Source of the DNA: Bacteroides sp.
Lineage (GTDB): Bacteria > Bacteroidota > Bacteroidia > Bacteroidales > Bacteroidaceae
Direction: 5' to 3'
NCBI GenBank assembly: GCA_030151635.1
Contig: JASLDF010000240.1
Location: 1-18,161, forward strand
DNA length: 18,161 nucleotides
Shown piece by piece: positions 6,348 through 14,453 of this stretch (the first letter of the stretch is position 1; every line of letters starts with the position of its first letter). A model generated the notes under the pieces. The model did not search any database, was not told where the DNA came from, and saw nothing but the letters and a program-made list of their open reading frames with translations. Position numbers and translations under genes: made by a program.

Positions 6348-8927
6348 TTAAAATACCAGTTCAAACGTGAAACGAACACCATTCTTTTTTGTGTTTGGCA
6401 AATCGGTGTAAGTTAATCGTCTGATGTATTCGATATGGAATATCTTAAATATATTATAAATTCCGAAACTAGCCTCAATATATGGTGTGTTTTTATCCAT
6501 AATATGGGTAGAAAACTCTCCATCGCGTTTGGGGAATATGAATAATTCGGGGTTGTTACTTGCAAATGGATTATTCTTATCGGTCAAATAGCCATACATT
6601 GCTTTTAATTTAAAGATTTCTCTCCATTTTAATTTTTTGATAAGTGGTATTCTATTTAATAGTTTTCCATTCATGTCGTAGGTTAGTGCTACAGATGCAT
6701 AACGGTCATTAAGGAACTCCATATTATGAAGTAAATTAAATGTTTCGTCATTTTGCGAGAAGTAAGACAAGTTGGCTGCAGGAACTATTAATAAAGGAAA
6801 AGGTACAGTATTCCATTGAATACCTCCTTTTACATGGACATCTAATTTGCCCCATGATGCTAGCCAAAATCGTTTCCATACACTTGCTTCGGTCAAGTTA
6901 AAATCATATCCTCCATTGAACACTCCTTTTATACCAATAGTGTGGTCTAATGTGAATACAGGAACATCCCAAGACACAGGTTTACGTCTTTGTTTTGTAT
7001 TCACGTAATTTTCATTTGGTGCATATCTTAACTTAACTCCAATTTCTGTTGTAGTTATATCTCTAACGGTAGTGTTGTTGAAATCATTTCTTAGATATTC
7101 CAGTTTACCAGCAGGTTTATCATTTCTTCTTCTACCAAAAGCTTTCAGAGAAAATCCACCTACTAGTTCATAGTTGTATGTGAAATTAGCTTCACGGATG
7201 TAAGACATTTGGTCTACAGGGAATGCCTTCCACGATACGAACACGTTATCTTTATCTCTGGTTAAGAATTTATCCATAGGCGACATAACATCGCTTGTAT
7301 AGGTAAAGCTGATGTTATTCATAGGATATTCCCAAGGGAAGTTCTCTCTTTTCTTGAATGCGTAGGTTATATTACCAGAATATTTCCATCGTTGATCTCT
7401 AAAGCCGTATGCACCATATCCTTGAACGAAAATTTTAGGATGTAATGCAGCAGTCGTTTTTCCTCCGAATCGAATTCTTGTGCCATCAATGAAATTTCCA
7501 GATATGGTTGAGTTGATTGGTCCTAGGTCGATTTTACTAGGTTTTCCTCGTTTACTTGTTTCAAGGTAGTTTTCAAAAAATATTTTGGTTGCGAATAACA
7601 TATATTTAAAAGCAGGCGCTTTTGATAATCGCTCCATAAAGGTGTCCATCGAGTTTTCTATACTCGATAGGGATACTTGTCTAGCTTCCTCCCAATATTC
7701 AGGAGGTCTATTATACATGTTGTTCTCCTTGATTGTTTCTCCTCTGTTTTTGAAAATTCGATTAGGAATTTCCTCAAAAGTATAATTTGAATATTTTGTG
7801 GTTCGCTGAATTTGTGCACCTTGGAAAGCTTGTAATAAATGGATATCAGCCTCCATAATATCGTCTTTTAGCACCCAATTCCCATTTTCAAGTTGAGTAA
7901 ACTCTTGAAGGATATCTAAATTGGTGATGAAATTAACTGCTGTATTTTGAGGAAGGTTCATTGTGCATTTTTTCACTGCATACGATGAATCATTTAAAAC
8001 ATATAAGTGCCCAGTAAAACCAAAATCTTGCGAGTTATGTGGTACAAAAGAGAGGTGAATACACTCGTCTGTTTCTACACGCACGGTATCCATAATATAA
8101 AATTTATAGAAGGATGTAGCCGTATTACTAATTGGGCTGACGAATCTTCTTTTTAAAAGTTTTATATTATCATCATAGATATTTATATCGGCAAATATTT
8201 CCTCAATCATTTGATTCATGACGTCGCCCGTAGAAATGAAGTCTTGAAAACCTGTGGAATTCATGCCTTCAATATAGGTTTTTGTTGATTTTGGTTCTTT
8301 ACGATAGGCTACTCTTGAAGCAGTTTCGTTTATAGATATTGGAAGAATATATCCGCCTGTCGTTCTAGACATCTCAAGTTGATCCGATTTAAAACCCAAT
8401 CCTTTGTAAATACCTTTATTTAATTTCTCGTCTGTTAAATCATTCAGCGAGATTTTCATTTTTTGATATTTACTGTATTGATAATAGTCATTCTCCTCTA
8501 GTTTGAACTCTTTTTTATTGCGAATAACATTTTCCATCAGTTCAACAGCAGGGTTCCCTTTTTTCTTGTAGCGTTCTTTTTTGGGCTTCACAATAACTTC
8601 GCTCAGCATAATATCGCTAGGTGCTAGTTTAACATTAGCAGTTCTAGTTTTTGCCGAAATCTGTATTTTTTTGGTATTATATCCAACAAAAGAAAAGGTC
8701 AAATCTTTATATTTCGGGTTGTATTGAATTGAGTAATTGCCATCGAAATCTGTCGTAGTTCCAGTGGTAGTTCCTTCATAGAACACCGATACATAGCCCA
8801 AGGGCTCATTAGTAATCGAGTCTGTTACCATACCTTTAATTGTTTGCGCTTGAAGTTGGTAAGTGCAAGTCAAAAGGAAGATAAGTGTGATTATTAATGG
8901 AGTGGATTTATTATTATATTTTATCAT
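6348..8927 (-). CDS. DUF5686 outer-membrane protein with CarboxypepD_reg-like domain
   Basis: Function unknown. The 859-residue protein has a signal peptide (basic MIKYNNK, hydrophobic 10-21, probable cleavage after A27). Next comes a carboxypeptidase-regulatory-like beta domain at about 29-107 (VTDSITNEPLGYVSVFYEGT, then TDFDGNYSI and FVGY), the module found at the N-terminus of SusC/TonB-type receptors. The rest matches DUF5686, rich in alternating hydrophobic and aromatic strands and ending in VRFTFELVF, whose terminal Phe is the usual Bam signal of an outer-membrane barrel. I see no TonB box or plug domain, so it is not a TonB receptor. It is the first gene of a - strand unit with rarA and the dehydrogenase. 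Similar proteins are common in Bacteroidota without a known role. Confidence 0.88.
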   Translation of the reverse strand: MIKYNNKSTPLIITLIFLLTCTYQLQAQTIKGMVTDSITNEPLGYVSVFYEGTTTGTTTDFDGNYSIQYNPKYKDLTFSFVGYNTKKIQISAKTRTANVKLAPSDIMLSEVIVKPKKERYKKKGNPAVELMENVIRNKKEFKLEENDYYQYSKYQKMKISLNDLTDEKLNKGIYKGLGFKSDQLEMSRTTGGYILPISINETASRVAYRKEPKSTKTYIEGMNSTGFQDFISTGDVMNQMIEEIFADINIYDDNIKLLKRRFVSPISNTATSFYKFYIMDTVRVETDECIHLSFVPHNSQDFGFTGHLYVLNDSSYAVKKCTMNLPQNTAVNFITNLDILQEFTQLENGNWVLKDDIMEADIHLLQAFQGAQIQRTTKYSNYTFEEIPNRIFKNRGETIKENNMYNRPPEYWEEARQVSLSSIENSMDTFMERLSKAPAFKYMLFATKIFFENYLETSKRGKPSKIDLGPINSTISGNFIDGTRIRFGGKTTAALHPKIFVQGYGAYGFRDQRWKYSGNITYAFKKRENFPWEYPMNNISFTYTSDVMSPMDKFLTRDKDNVFVSWKAFPVDQMSYIREANFTYNYELVGGFSLKAFGRRRNDKPAGKLEYLRNDFNNTTVRDITTTEIGVKLRYAPNENYVNTKQRRKPVSWDVPVFTLDHTIGIKGVFNGGYDFNLTEASVWKRFWLASWGKLDVHVKGGIQWNTVPFPLLIVPAANLSYFSQNDETFNLLHNMEFLNDRYASVALTYDMNGKLLNRIPLIKKLKWREIFKLKAMYGYLTDKNNPFASNNPELFIFPKRDGEFSTHIMDKNTPYIEASFGIYNIFKIFHIEYIRRLTYTDLPNTKKNGVRFTFELVF

Positions 8928-8951
8928 TAAATTCTAAATCATAAATTCTTA

Positions 8952-8959
8952 CAAAGCTA
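8952..8959 (-). promoter_or_regulatory. Possible -7 box of the DUF5686 gene
   Basis: Read on the - strand this is TAGCTTTG, a match to TAnnTTTG, 25 bases before the ATG at 8927. No TTTG lies 19-21 bases upstream of it, so support is limited to the -7 half. Confidence 0.4.
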
Positions 8960-9054
8960 TTCAAATTTAACCAAAAAGTCTCATATGTTATATACTGAGT
9001 CATTTTATTTATGCTTTTATGACTTTCCTATTGAGAAATTTCATTCTTCCATGA

Positions 9055-9086
9055 AATCAAACTGAAATTATATTTTCAGTTTGATT
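9055..9086. repeat. Perfect 13-bp inverted repeat in the DUF5686/tpx divergent region
   Basis: AATCAAACTGAAA at 9055-9067 pairs perfectly with 9074-9086 around a six-base AT loop. The 238-base region holds the promoters of two divergent genes and nothing else I can identify. No T run follows on the + strand, so it does not look like a terminator. It sits about 80 bases ahead of tpx and could be an operator or a leader hairpin. Confidence 0.6.
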
Positions 9087-9165
9087 GAACCATCTTAGTA
9101 TTACATTGTTATTAACATTGAATTTAAACAATAGAAAATTTTAACAAATTAAATAAGAACGAGAT

Positions 9166-9663
9166 ATGAATACAAAATTTAAAGGTGCAGATGTAAAGTT
9201 AGTTGGTTCATTTGTAGAAGTAGGTGCTAAAGCTCCAAACTTTGAACTTGTAAAAGGTGATTTATCAAACTTATCTTTGAAATCTTTGGAGGGTAAAAAA
9301 GTAATCTTAAACATCTTCCCAAGTTTAGATACTGCTGTTTGTGCAACCTCTGTTCGTAAATTTAACAAAGAAGCTGCTTCTCTTGATAATACTGTAGTTT
9401 TGGCTATCTCTAAAGACTTGCCATTTGCTCAAGGTCGCTTCTGTACAACAGAAGGTATAGGCAACGTAATTCCTTTGTCAGACTTTAGATACTCTGATTT
9501 TGACGAAGTTTATGGTCTGCGTATGGCTAATGGTCCTCTTGCAGGTCTTCTTGCTAGAGCTGTTGTTGTTATTGACGAAAAAGGTATTGTAAAATATACA
9601 GAACTTGTTCCTGAAATTACAACAGAACCAAATTATGAAAAAGCACTTGCAGCTGTAAAATAA
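9166..9663 (+). CDS. tpx: Thiol peroxidase (atypical 2-Cys peroxiredoxin)
   Basis: Reduces hydrogen peroxide and organic hydroperoxides with electrons from thioredoxin. The 165 residues fit the Tpx family length (E. coli 168). The peroxidatic cysteine is C59 in PSLDTAVCATSVRKFN (E. coli C61) and the resolving cysteine is C93 in GRFCTTEG (E. coli C95), so the intramolecular disulfide cycle should work. The family motif of Pro, Thr and Cys around the active site is intact (P52, T56, C59). It is a single-gene unit: divergent from the DUF5686 gene, with a terminator 24 bases after the stop. Codons are strongly biased to A/T-ending forms without rare codons, in keeping with high expression. A weak TAACATTG at 9113-9120 may be its -7 box, but I cannot place a -33 element. 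Confidence 0.97.
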   Translation: MNTKFKGADVKLVGSFVEVGAKAPNFELVKGDLSNLSLKSLEGKKVILNIFPSLDTAVCATSVRKFNKEAASLDNTVVLAISKDLPFAQGRFCTTEGIGNVIPLSDFRYSDFDEVYGLRMANGPLAGLLARAVVVIDEKGIVKYTELVPEITTEPNYEKALAAVK

Positions 9664-9687
9664 TTTGTTTCTATTAAACAAAATACT

Positions 9688-9722
9688 AAAGGCGTTATCT
9701 TAATCAAGGTAACGCCTTTTTT
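9688..9722 (+). terminator. Intrinsic terminator of tpx
   Basis: A 14-bp stem with one G-U pair (9688-9701 with 9706-9719), an AATC loop and T at 9717-9722. A shorter 7-bp hairpin, TTTGTTT with its complement, lies just ahead at 9664-9682. Confidence 0.88.
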
Positions 9723-9766
9723 AGGTTCATTTTTTTTCTTTTAATTCTTCTCCCTATGAAGGGCGA

Positions 9767-9807
9767 GTTCTCTTTCAAAGAAGACAGAGTCTTCTTTGAA
9801 AGAGAAC
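9767..9807. repeat. Perfect 19-bp palindrome with 3-base loop
   Basis: Bases 9767-9785 are exactly complementary to 9789-9807, with AGA between. There is no adjacent T run on either strand, and both neighbouring genes already have their own terminators. The 8-mer GTCTTCTT occurs again just outside the right arm at 9811-9818. The surroundings (about 9740-9893) are less AT-rich than nearby spacers. It may be a copy of a dispersed intergenic repeat, but copy number cannot be judged from one window. Confidence 0.75.
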
Positions 9808-9894
9808 AGTGTCTTCTTAGCGAGGTAATAAATCCTTGTTTTAATGTGTCGTATGGCCTATCCCTACAGGGGCAATAATTACTCCTTTATAGGT

Positions 9895-9935
9895 AAAAAA
9901 AACAGCCCATCTTTTAAATAAAAGATGGGCTGTTT
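9895..9935 (-). terminator. Intrinsic terminator of the glnS-TPR-DedA unit
   Basis: A 17-bp stem (9900-9916 with 9919-9935). Read on the - strand it runs into eight T, the complement of A at 9895-9902. It lies 18 bases after the stop codon of the DedA gene. Confidence 0.92.
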
Positions 9936-9953
9936 AAAATCTTAAAATAGTTT

Positions 9954-10589
9954 TTATTTCTTTTTTTTCAATCCTTGGTAAGCAATAAATGCGATTACTG
10001 CTATAGCTACGGCAATAAACACATAACCAATTTCATGACTGTATTTACTTACTAGTTGAATTAAATCTTCTTCCGATTCTACACCTGGCATTTTCGATAG
10101 ATAATAGCCTAGTGCAGCTAGTATAATATTCCAAATTCCGGCTCCAAGTGTGGTGTAGATTAGGAAAGTAGATAGTTTCATACGTGCCAGTCCTGCAGGA
10201 ATGGAAATAAGTTGTCTCACTGCTGGCATTAATCGTCCTATAAATGTAGATAGAGCACCATATTTGTCGAAGTATTTCTCTGCTTTTTCTACCTTAGGTC
10301 CATCAATAAGGCACATGTGTCCCCAACGACTATCTGCAAATTTGTAGATAATTGGTCGCCCAAGGTACTTAGCTAAATAGTAGTTAATTAGTGCTCCTAT
10401 ATTTGCCCCGATTGTAGAGAAAAGTACAACGAGGTATATATTCAATTCATTACCAACAGCTGCTTTGTAGGCAGCAGGCGGAATTACAACTTCAGATGGA
10501 AAGGGGATGAAAGAACTTTCAATGGCCATCAAAATTGTTATGGTTAAATAATTTAGGTGGTCAAGATACCACTGAACCAGAGTTTCCAT
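9954..10589 (-). CDS. DedA-family membrane protein
   Basis: An inner-membrane protein of the DedA/VTT superfamily. Members of this superfamily act in membrane homeostasis, and some are undecaprenyl-phosphate or phospholipid transporters. The 211 residues show the family marks: E24 and the FIPFPSEVVIPPA segment at 27-39, then FIGRLMPAVR at 116-125 followed by ISIPAGLARM, which is the F-x-GR-x3-P-x2-R-x5-PAG signature with both arginines. Hydrophobic segments lie at about 12-40, 50-75, 142-165 and 187-206, and a lysine-rich tail ends the protein. The ATG is only 3 bases after the stop of the TPR gene, so it is probably translated from the same mRNA. The substrate of this member is unknown. Confidence 0.93.
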   Translation of the reverse strand: METLVQWYLDHLNYLTITILMAIESSFIPFPSEVVIPPAAYKAAVGNELNIYLVVLFSTIGANIGALINYYLAKYLGRPIIYKFADSRWGHMCLIDGPKVEKAEKYFDKYGALSTFIGRLMPAVRQLISIPAGLARMKLSTFLIYTTLGAGIWNIILAALGYYLSKMPGVESEEDLIQLVSKYSHEIGYVFIAVAIAVIAFIAYQGLKKKK

Positions 10590-10592
10590 GTT

Positions 10593-12143
10593 TTATTGTT
10601 TTATTAAGAAGTGTTTAATTGTTTCTTTGAGATAGCTTTTATCAATACTGTCAAGATCATTCAATACGCTCAATGGTGAACTGAAGTCAATCTTTATATC
10701 TAGGTTTTCGTTATATTGGTTGAATTCCATTTCGTTACCTTCAATAAGAGCTATTACAGCAAGGTCAAAACCAACTTGATTGAATGTCGACTCTAAATCA
10801 TATGTTTTTTTAAAGTACCTTTTAGCTTTAGTTAAATCACTTAACTCTATAAAAACTTTAGCGAGTTCATAATAAGCATAAATTGATGTCGAGCTTTCTT
10901 CGGCTAAATGTGCTTCTTCTATTGCACCATCTGTATCACCATCTTCAAGATTAAGAATGGCATATATTAGATGACTGTTTTCATTATAAGAATTATCAAT
11001 AAAGTCGATGTTGGTATTTAATTGTTCAAGTACAGATTTGATATCAGTCTTGCCATTAATATCTATCTCTGTTGATAGTCCTGCATCAGAGTTTAGTAAT
11101 CTTTCCTCGGCAACTTTGTTAAATCTAATTTCAGAAATCAGTTTTAACTGCTCTTCGTTAGTTAAATTATCAATCACTTTAGAAAGGCTTTGTGTATCTA
11201 TATATCCCTTATGGAGCTCATCTTCATCTGCACCTTCGTGAATTGCTAAAAGAAAGTATTTGTTGTATAGGTTGTCGTCAAGTTCAAGGTAACAATTAGC
11301 TAAAGCCATGTAGGTACTTGATAAATCGGAACACCCTTTTTCGATTGCAATGTGGAATTGAATGGTTGCTTCTTTGAAGTTTTGATTGAGTAGATGTAGT
11401 TGTCCCATTAGAAAATAGGCATCGCCAAAATTCTCATCGGTTACAATCGTGAACTCTAGAGACTCTTTACACTCATCGAATCTTTGTAATTCGAAGTTAA
11501 TGATGGATCTAGCCCACCAATAAGATGTGTTGTAGGGGTCGCTGTCAATCAACTTTTCAATAACTCGAAGCGCTATGTCAAATTGGCTGGTTCTTTTTAG
11601 ATATTCAGCGTAGGCTTGAAGGAATGAAACATCATGTGGAAACAACCTTAATCCTTTGTCAATCCATTCGGTTAGTAAATCTTGAAGTATTTGCTCCGAG
11701 TCCAATAATACATAACAGACATCGATGATGGTGTCTATATTGTTTTTTTGTTCTAATTGATTAAGATAGACTATGATGCTGTTTTTATCCTCTATTTGAG
11801 GGTCGTGTAGATCGATTTCTACTTTTAGGAGTAATACATCATTTGTATCATGTCCTCCAGATAGGTAGGTTGCCAACTGACGGGCATCGCCAAAGTTAGA
11901 TTGATAAAGGTGAATGTATGCTTTTTCAAGTAATATATCACTATTGTCAGGATGGATATGTAGGGCTTCTTTTACAGCCGTAAGTCCTTCTTTGTACTTG
12001 CCAATACTAGAGTAGTAGCTTATGATGTCCGCAAATTCGCCAGAATCTAAATAAAGGCTCTCACCTTTAGCCGCACTATTTTCATAGTCGGCTAAAGATG
12101 GAGGTGTATTATTATTTCCTGTATTGTAGCCTTTTTTATCCAT
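10593..12143 (-). CDS. Tetratricopeptide-repeat protein of unknown function
   Basis: A 516-residue soluble protein built mainly of helical TPR-type repeats: clear units at about 36-96, 172-290 and 395-470, with the usual A-Y/A-P spacing (for example KEGLTAVKEALHIHPDN and DAYFLMGQLHLLNQNFKEA). There is no signal peptide or membrane helix, so it is probably a cytoplasmic scaffold. The first 25 residues are polar and asparagine-rich. The protein is acidic overall. Its start lies 15 bases after glnS and its stop 3 bases before the DedA gene, so it is the middle gene of a three-gene unit. TPR repeats give no catalytic function, and I do not recognise a named family. The link to tRNA charging or to DedA is positional only. 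Confidence 0.88.
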   Translation of the reverse strand: MDKKGYNTGNNNTPPSLADYENSAAKGESLYLDSGEFADIISYYSSIGKYKEGLTAVKEALHIHPDNSDILLEKAYIHLYQSNFGDARQLATYLSGGHDTNDVLLLKVEIDLHDPQIEDKNSIIVYLNQLEQKNNIDTIIDVCYVLLDSEQILQDLLTEWIDKGLRLFPHDVSFLQAYAEYLKRTSQFDIALRVIEKLIDSDPYNTSYWWARSIINFELQRFDECKESLEFTIVTDENFGDAYFLMGQLHLLNQNFKEATIQFHIAIEKGCSDLSSTYMALANCYLELDDNLYNKYFLLAIHEGADEDELHKGYIDTQSLSKVIDNLTNEEQLKLISEIRFNKVAEERLLNSDAGLSTEIDINGKTDIKSVLEQLNTNIDFIDNSYNENSHLIYAILNLEDGDTDGAIEEAHLAEESSTSIYAYYELAKVFIELSDLTKAKRYFKKTYDLESTFNQVGFDLAVIALIEGNEMEFNQYNENLDIKIDFSSPLSVLNDLDSIDKSYLKETIKHFLIKQ

Positions 12144-12158
12144 TAATCAAGGACGGTA

Positions 12159-13877
12159 TCAGTTCTTTTTGTTAATTTTTCCCCAAGCGTCTTTAAGACC
12201 AACTGTGCGGTTGAAAATTAAATTACTTGAAGTAGAGTCTTTATCCATTGTAAAGTATCCAATTCTTTGAAATTGTAAATAGCATCCTGTATTGAATTCT
12301 GTTAAGTACTTCTCAACGTAGCAATTCTTCAATACTTTTAAAGATTCTGGATTCATCAATTCACGGAAGTCTGTGTTTTGTTCCGTATTTGGATTTTCGA
12401 TTGTGAACAAACGATCGTATAGACGTACTTCAGCTTTTTCACAGTGATTGCAACTTAACCAATGAAGTGTGCCTTTTACTTTTCTAGCAGATTCTGGCAT
12501 ACCACTTTTTGTTTGAGGATCGTATTCACAATATACCTCAATGATATTACCGTCTTCATCTTTTTTGCAGCCAGTACACATTACAATGTATGCGTTTTTA
12601 AGACGTACCTCTTTACCTGGAGTCATACGGAAGAATTTCTTAGGAGCATCTTCCATAAAGTCTTCTCTTTCCATCCATAGCTCGCGGCTAAATTCAATGG
12701 TGTGAGATTTAGATTCAGGATCTTCAGGATTGTCTACACAAGGCATTGATTCAACTTGTCCTTCAGGATAGTTTGTAATGATTAATTTTACAGGGTCTAG
12801 AACTGCTGAAACACGTGTTGCACGTTTGTTCAAATCGTCTCTAACAGCAGACTCAAGTAATGAGAAATCATTTAAGGCTTCATATTTAGTATAACCAATC
12901 AGGTTAAGGAAGTTTTTGATTGCTTCTGGAGAATAGCCTCTACGACGGTAGCCACAAATAGTAGGCATACGAGGGTCGTCCCAACCGTTTACAAGGTTTT
13001 CTTGTACAAGTGCAAGTAATTTTCGTTTACTCATCACATTGTATGTTAGATTCAAACGGTTAAACTCCATTTGTCTTGGACGGTAATCGCCTCCTTTAGA
13101 AAGTTCTGTTTCTTTCAACTCATCAATGAAGTAATCGTATAGAGGACGGTGAACTTCAAATTCAAGTGTACATAAAGAGTGGGTAACACCTTCAAAATAA
13201 TCACTTTGACCATGAGCGAAATCATACATTGGGTATGCTTTCCATTGGTCGCCAGTACGGTGGTGGTGGTGTTTTATTACACGGTAAATAATAGGATCTC
13301 TAAAGTGCATATTAGAGTGTGCCATATCAATTTTAGCACGCAATACCATTTCACCTTCTTCAACCTCGCCAGTGTTCATCTTTGCAAAAAGAGCTAAACT
13401 CTCTTCAATAGGACGTTCTCTGTGTGGTGAGTTAGTTCCTGGAGTTGTTGGTGTGCCCTTTTGAGTAGCAATAAGCTCTGCGCTTTGCTCGTCAATATAA
13501 GCTTTACCTTCTTTAATAAGACTCACTGCAAAATCCCATAACTGTTGGAAGTAGTCTGAAGCGTAATATATATTGTCCCAATGAAAACCTAACCATTCAA
13601 TGTCTTCTTTGATTGCATCAACATACTCGACATCTTCTTTAACGGGGTTGGTATCATCAAAACGAAGATTACAAACTCCACCATACTTTTCTGCCATACC
13701 AAAGTCTATATTAATAGCTTTAGCATGTCCTATGTGTAGGTATCCATTTGGTTCGGGTGGAAAACGAGTTTGAACTCGTCCTTCATTCTTACCCTCTTTT
13801 AAGTCATTTACAACAGCCTGTTCTACGAAGTTAAGGCTTTTCTTTTCGTTTGCTTCAGTTATATTTTTATCAGTCAT
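12159..13877 (-). CDS. glnS: Glutaminyl-tRNA synthetase
   Basis: Class I synthetase that charges tRNA-Gln with glutamine in the cytoplasm. With the start at 13877 it has 572 residues, close to other Bacteroidota GlnRS. Seen: HIGH at 48-51 inside FPPEPNGYLHIGHAKA, the KMSKS-type VMSKRK at 281-286, and GlnRS-type C-terminal beta-barrel words such as KKFFRMTPGKEVRLKNAY. The open frame extends upstream to 14090, but those residues do not resemble GlnRS and contain the likely promoter. A -7 box at 13911-13918 would put transcription start near 13905, which favours the ATG at 13877 over the in-frame ATG at 13895 (leader of only about 10 bases). Extra cysteines in CTGCKK and SCNHCEK near 435 and 476 could bind metal; that is speculative. 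First gene of a unit with the TPR and DedA genes. Confidence 0.97.
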   Translation of the reverse strand: MTDKNITEANEKKSLNFVEQAVVNDLKEGKNEGRVQTRFPPEPNGYLHIGHAKAINIDFGMAEKYGGVCNLRFDDTNPVKEDVEYVDAIKEDIEWLGFHWDNIYYASDYFQQLWDFAVSLIKEGKAYIDEQSAELIATQKGTPTTPGTNSPHRERPIEESLALFAKMNTGEVEEGEMVLRAKIDMAHSNMHFRDPIIYRVIKHHHHRTGDQWKAYPMYDFAHGQSDYFEGVTHSLCTLEFEVHRPLYDYFIDELKETELSKGGDYRPRQMEFNRLNLTYNVMSKRKLLALVQENLVNGWDDPRMPTICGYRRRGYSPEAIKNFLNLIGYTKYEALNDFSLLESAVRDDLNKRATRVSAVLDPVKLIITNYPEGQVESMPCVDNPEDPESKSHTIEFSRELWMEREDFMEDAPKKFFRMTPGKEVRLKNAYIVMCTGCKKDEDGNIIEVYCEYDPQTKSGMPESARKVKGTLHWLSCNHCEKAEVRLYDRLFTIENPNTEQNTDFRELMNPESLKVLKNCYVEKYLTEFNTGCYLQFQRIGYFTMDKDSTSSNLIFNRTVGLKDAWGKINKKN

Positions 13878-13910
13878 GGTGTTAATATTTTCCATTTCTA
13901 AAATAGAATA

Positions 13911-13918
13911 CAAAAGTA
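13911..13918 (-). promoter_or_regulatory. Likely -7 box of the glnS unit
   Basis: Read on the - strand this is TACTTTTG, a full TAnnTTTG match, 34 bases before the ATG at 13877. No clear TTTG lies 19-21 bases upstream. Confidence 0.55.
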
Positions 13919-14275
13919 CTATCTTTTTTGTATTTATATAAATATACGAGTAATAAATCAAGGTGTCGTAATACATTTGCCCATATTGCAGTGGATTAGT
14001 TAGAAAACTCGTAAGACTTAGCACACCACTTTCTATAGTTACCGTTATTGAATTTACTCGTAAACTTGTAAAATAGAATATTTTGTTCAAGTTCGGGTAA
14101 TGATAAGCCTTAAAATACTTAAATAATATGCCAGAACTAGAAATTAAATAAAGTTTATGCGTGTTTCATCGCCTATTTATAATATATTTGTGTATCAATT
14201 ACGATTTCGCAAGAAAATATTTGTTTGTAAATGAAATTTAGACCTTTTAAACATGTTGTAAGACATATTTATTTT

Positions 14276-14308
14276 TTTGGATGCTAAGTGACATTTCCCA
14301 TATATTTG
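14276..14308 (+). promoter_or_regulatory. Strong Bacteroidota-type promoter facing ribE
   Basis: TTTG at 14276-14279 and TATATTTG at 14301-14308 are 21 bases apart, an excellent match to the -33/-7 pattern. Transcription would start near 14312-14315, only about 55 bases before the terminator at 14368. Confidence 0.68.
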
Positions 14309-14312
14309 CAAT

Positions 14313-14401
14313 CGTTATCCTAAAACAATCTTTTTTACCTTAAAAGAACTAATACCTATTGAAAACTAAAAAAAGGGGCTTTGTGAAAAGCCCCTTTTTT
14401 T
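14313..14401 (+). ncRNA. Candidate small RNA (or attenuated ribE leader)
   Basis: A consensus promoter at 14276-14308 and an intrinsic terminator at 14368-14401 bracket about 89 bases with no ATG. The expected product is a short transcript with an unstructured A-rich 5' part and a terminator hairpin at its 3' end, the usual shape of a bacterial regulatory RNA. The exact 5' end is inferred from the -7 box. I do not recognise a known family, and no FMN-riboswitch core is present. The alternative is that it forms an early-terminating leader of ribE. Confidence 0.42.
14368..14401 (+). terminator. Bidirectional intrinsic terminator upstream of ribE
   Basis: GGGGCTTT at 14375-14382 pairs with 14387-14394 around a GTGA loop, and flanking A (14368-14374) and T (14395-14401) runs extend the stem to 15 bp. 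It does not follow any protein gene: glnS runs away from it and ribE starts 138 bases later. Confidence 0.88.
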
Positions 14402-14445
14402 GCCATATGCCCCTTCATATAATTCTTTTATTCTCCTTGTTTTTC

Positions 14446-14453
14446 TATCTTTG
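14446..14453 (+). promoter_or_regulatory. Likely -7 box of ribE
   Basis: TATCTTTG matches TAnnTTTG and lies beyond the upstream terminator, which gives ribE a leader of about 80 bases. The -33 element is not clear (only TTTT at 14426-14429). Confidence 0.5.

Noticed and set aside
9756..9878. 40-codon ORF reading through the 19-bp palindrome
   Set aside because: Its sequence follows from the palindrome itself, it has no family likeness, and no promoter or start context supports it.
13878..14090. N-terminal extension of the glnS frame (71 codons)
   Set aside because: The residues do not resemble GlnRS, and the likely promoter box lies inside the extension. The ATG at 13877 fits the family's N-terminus.
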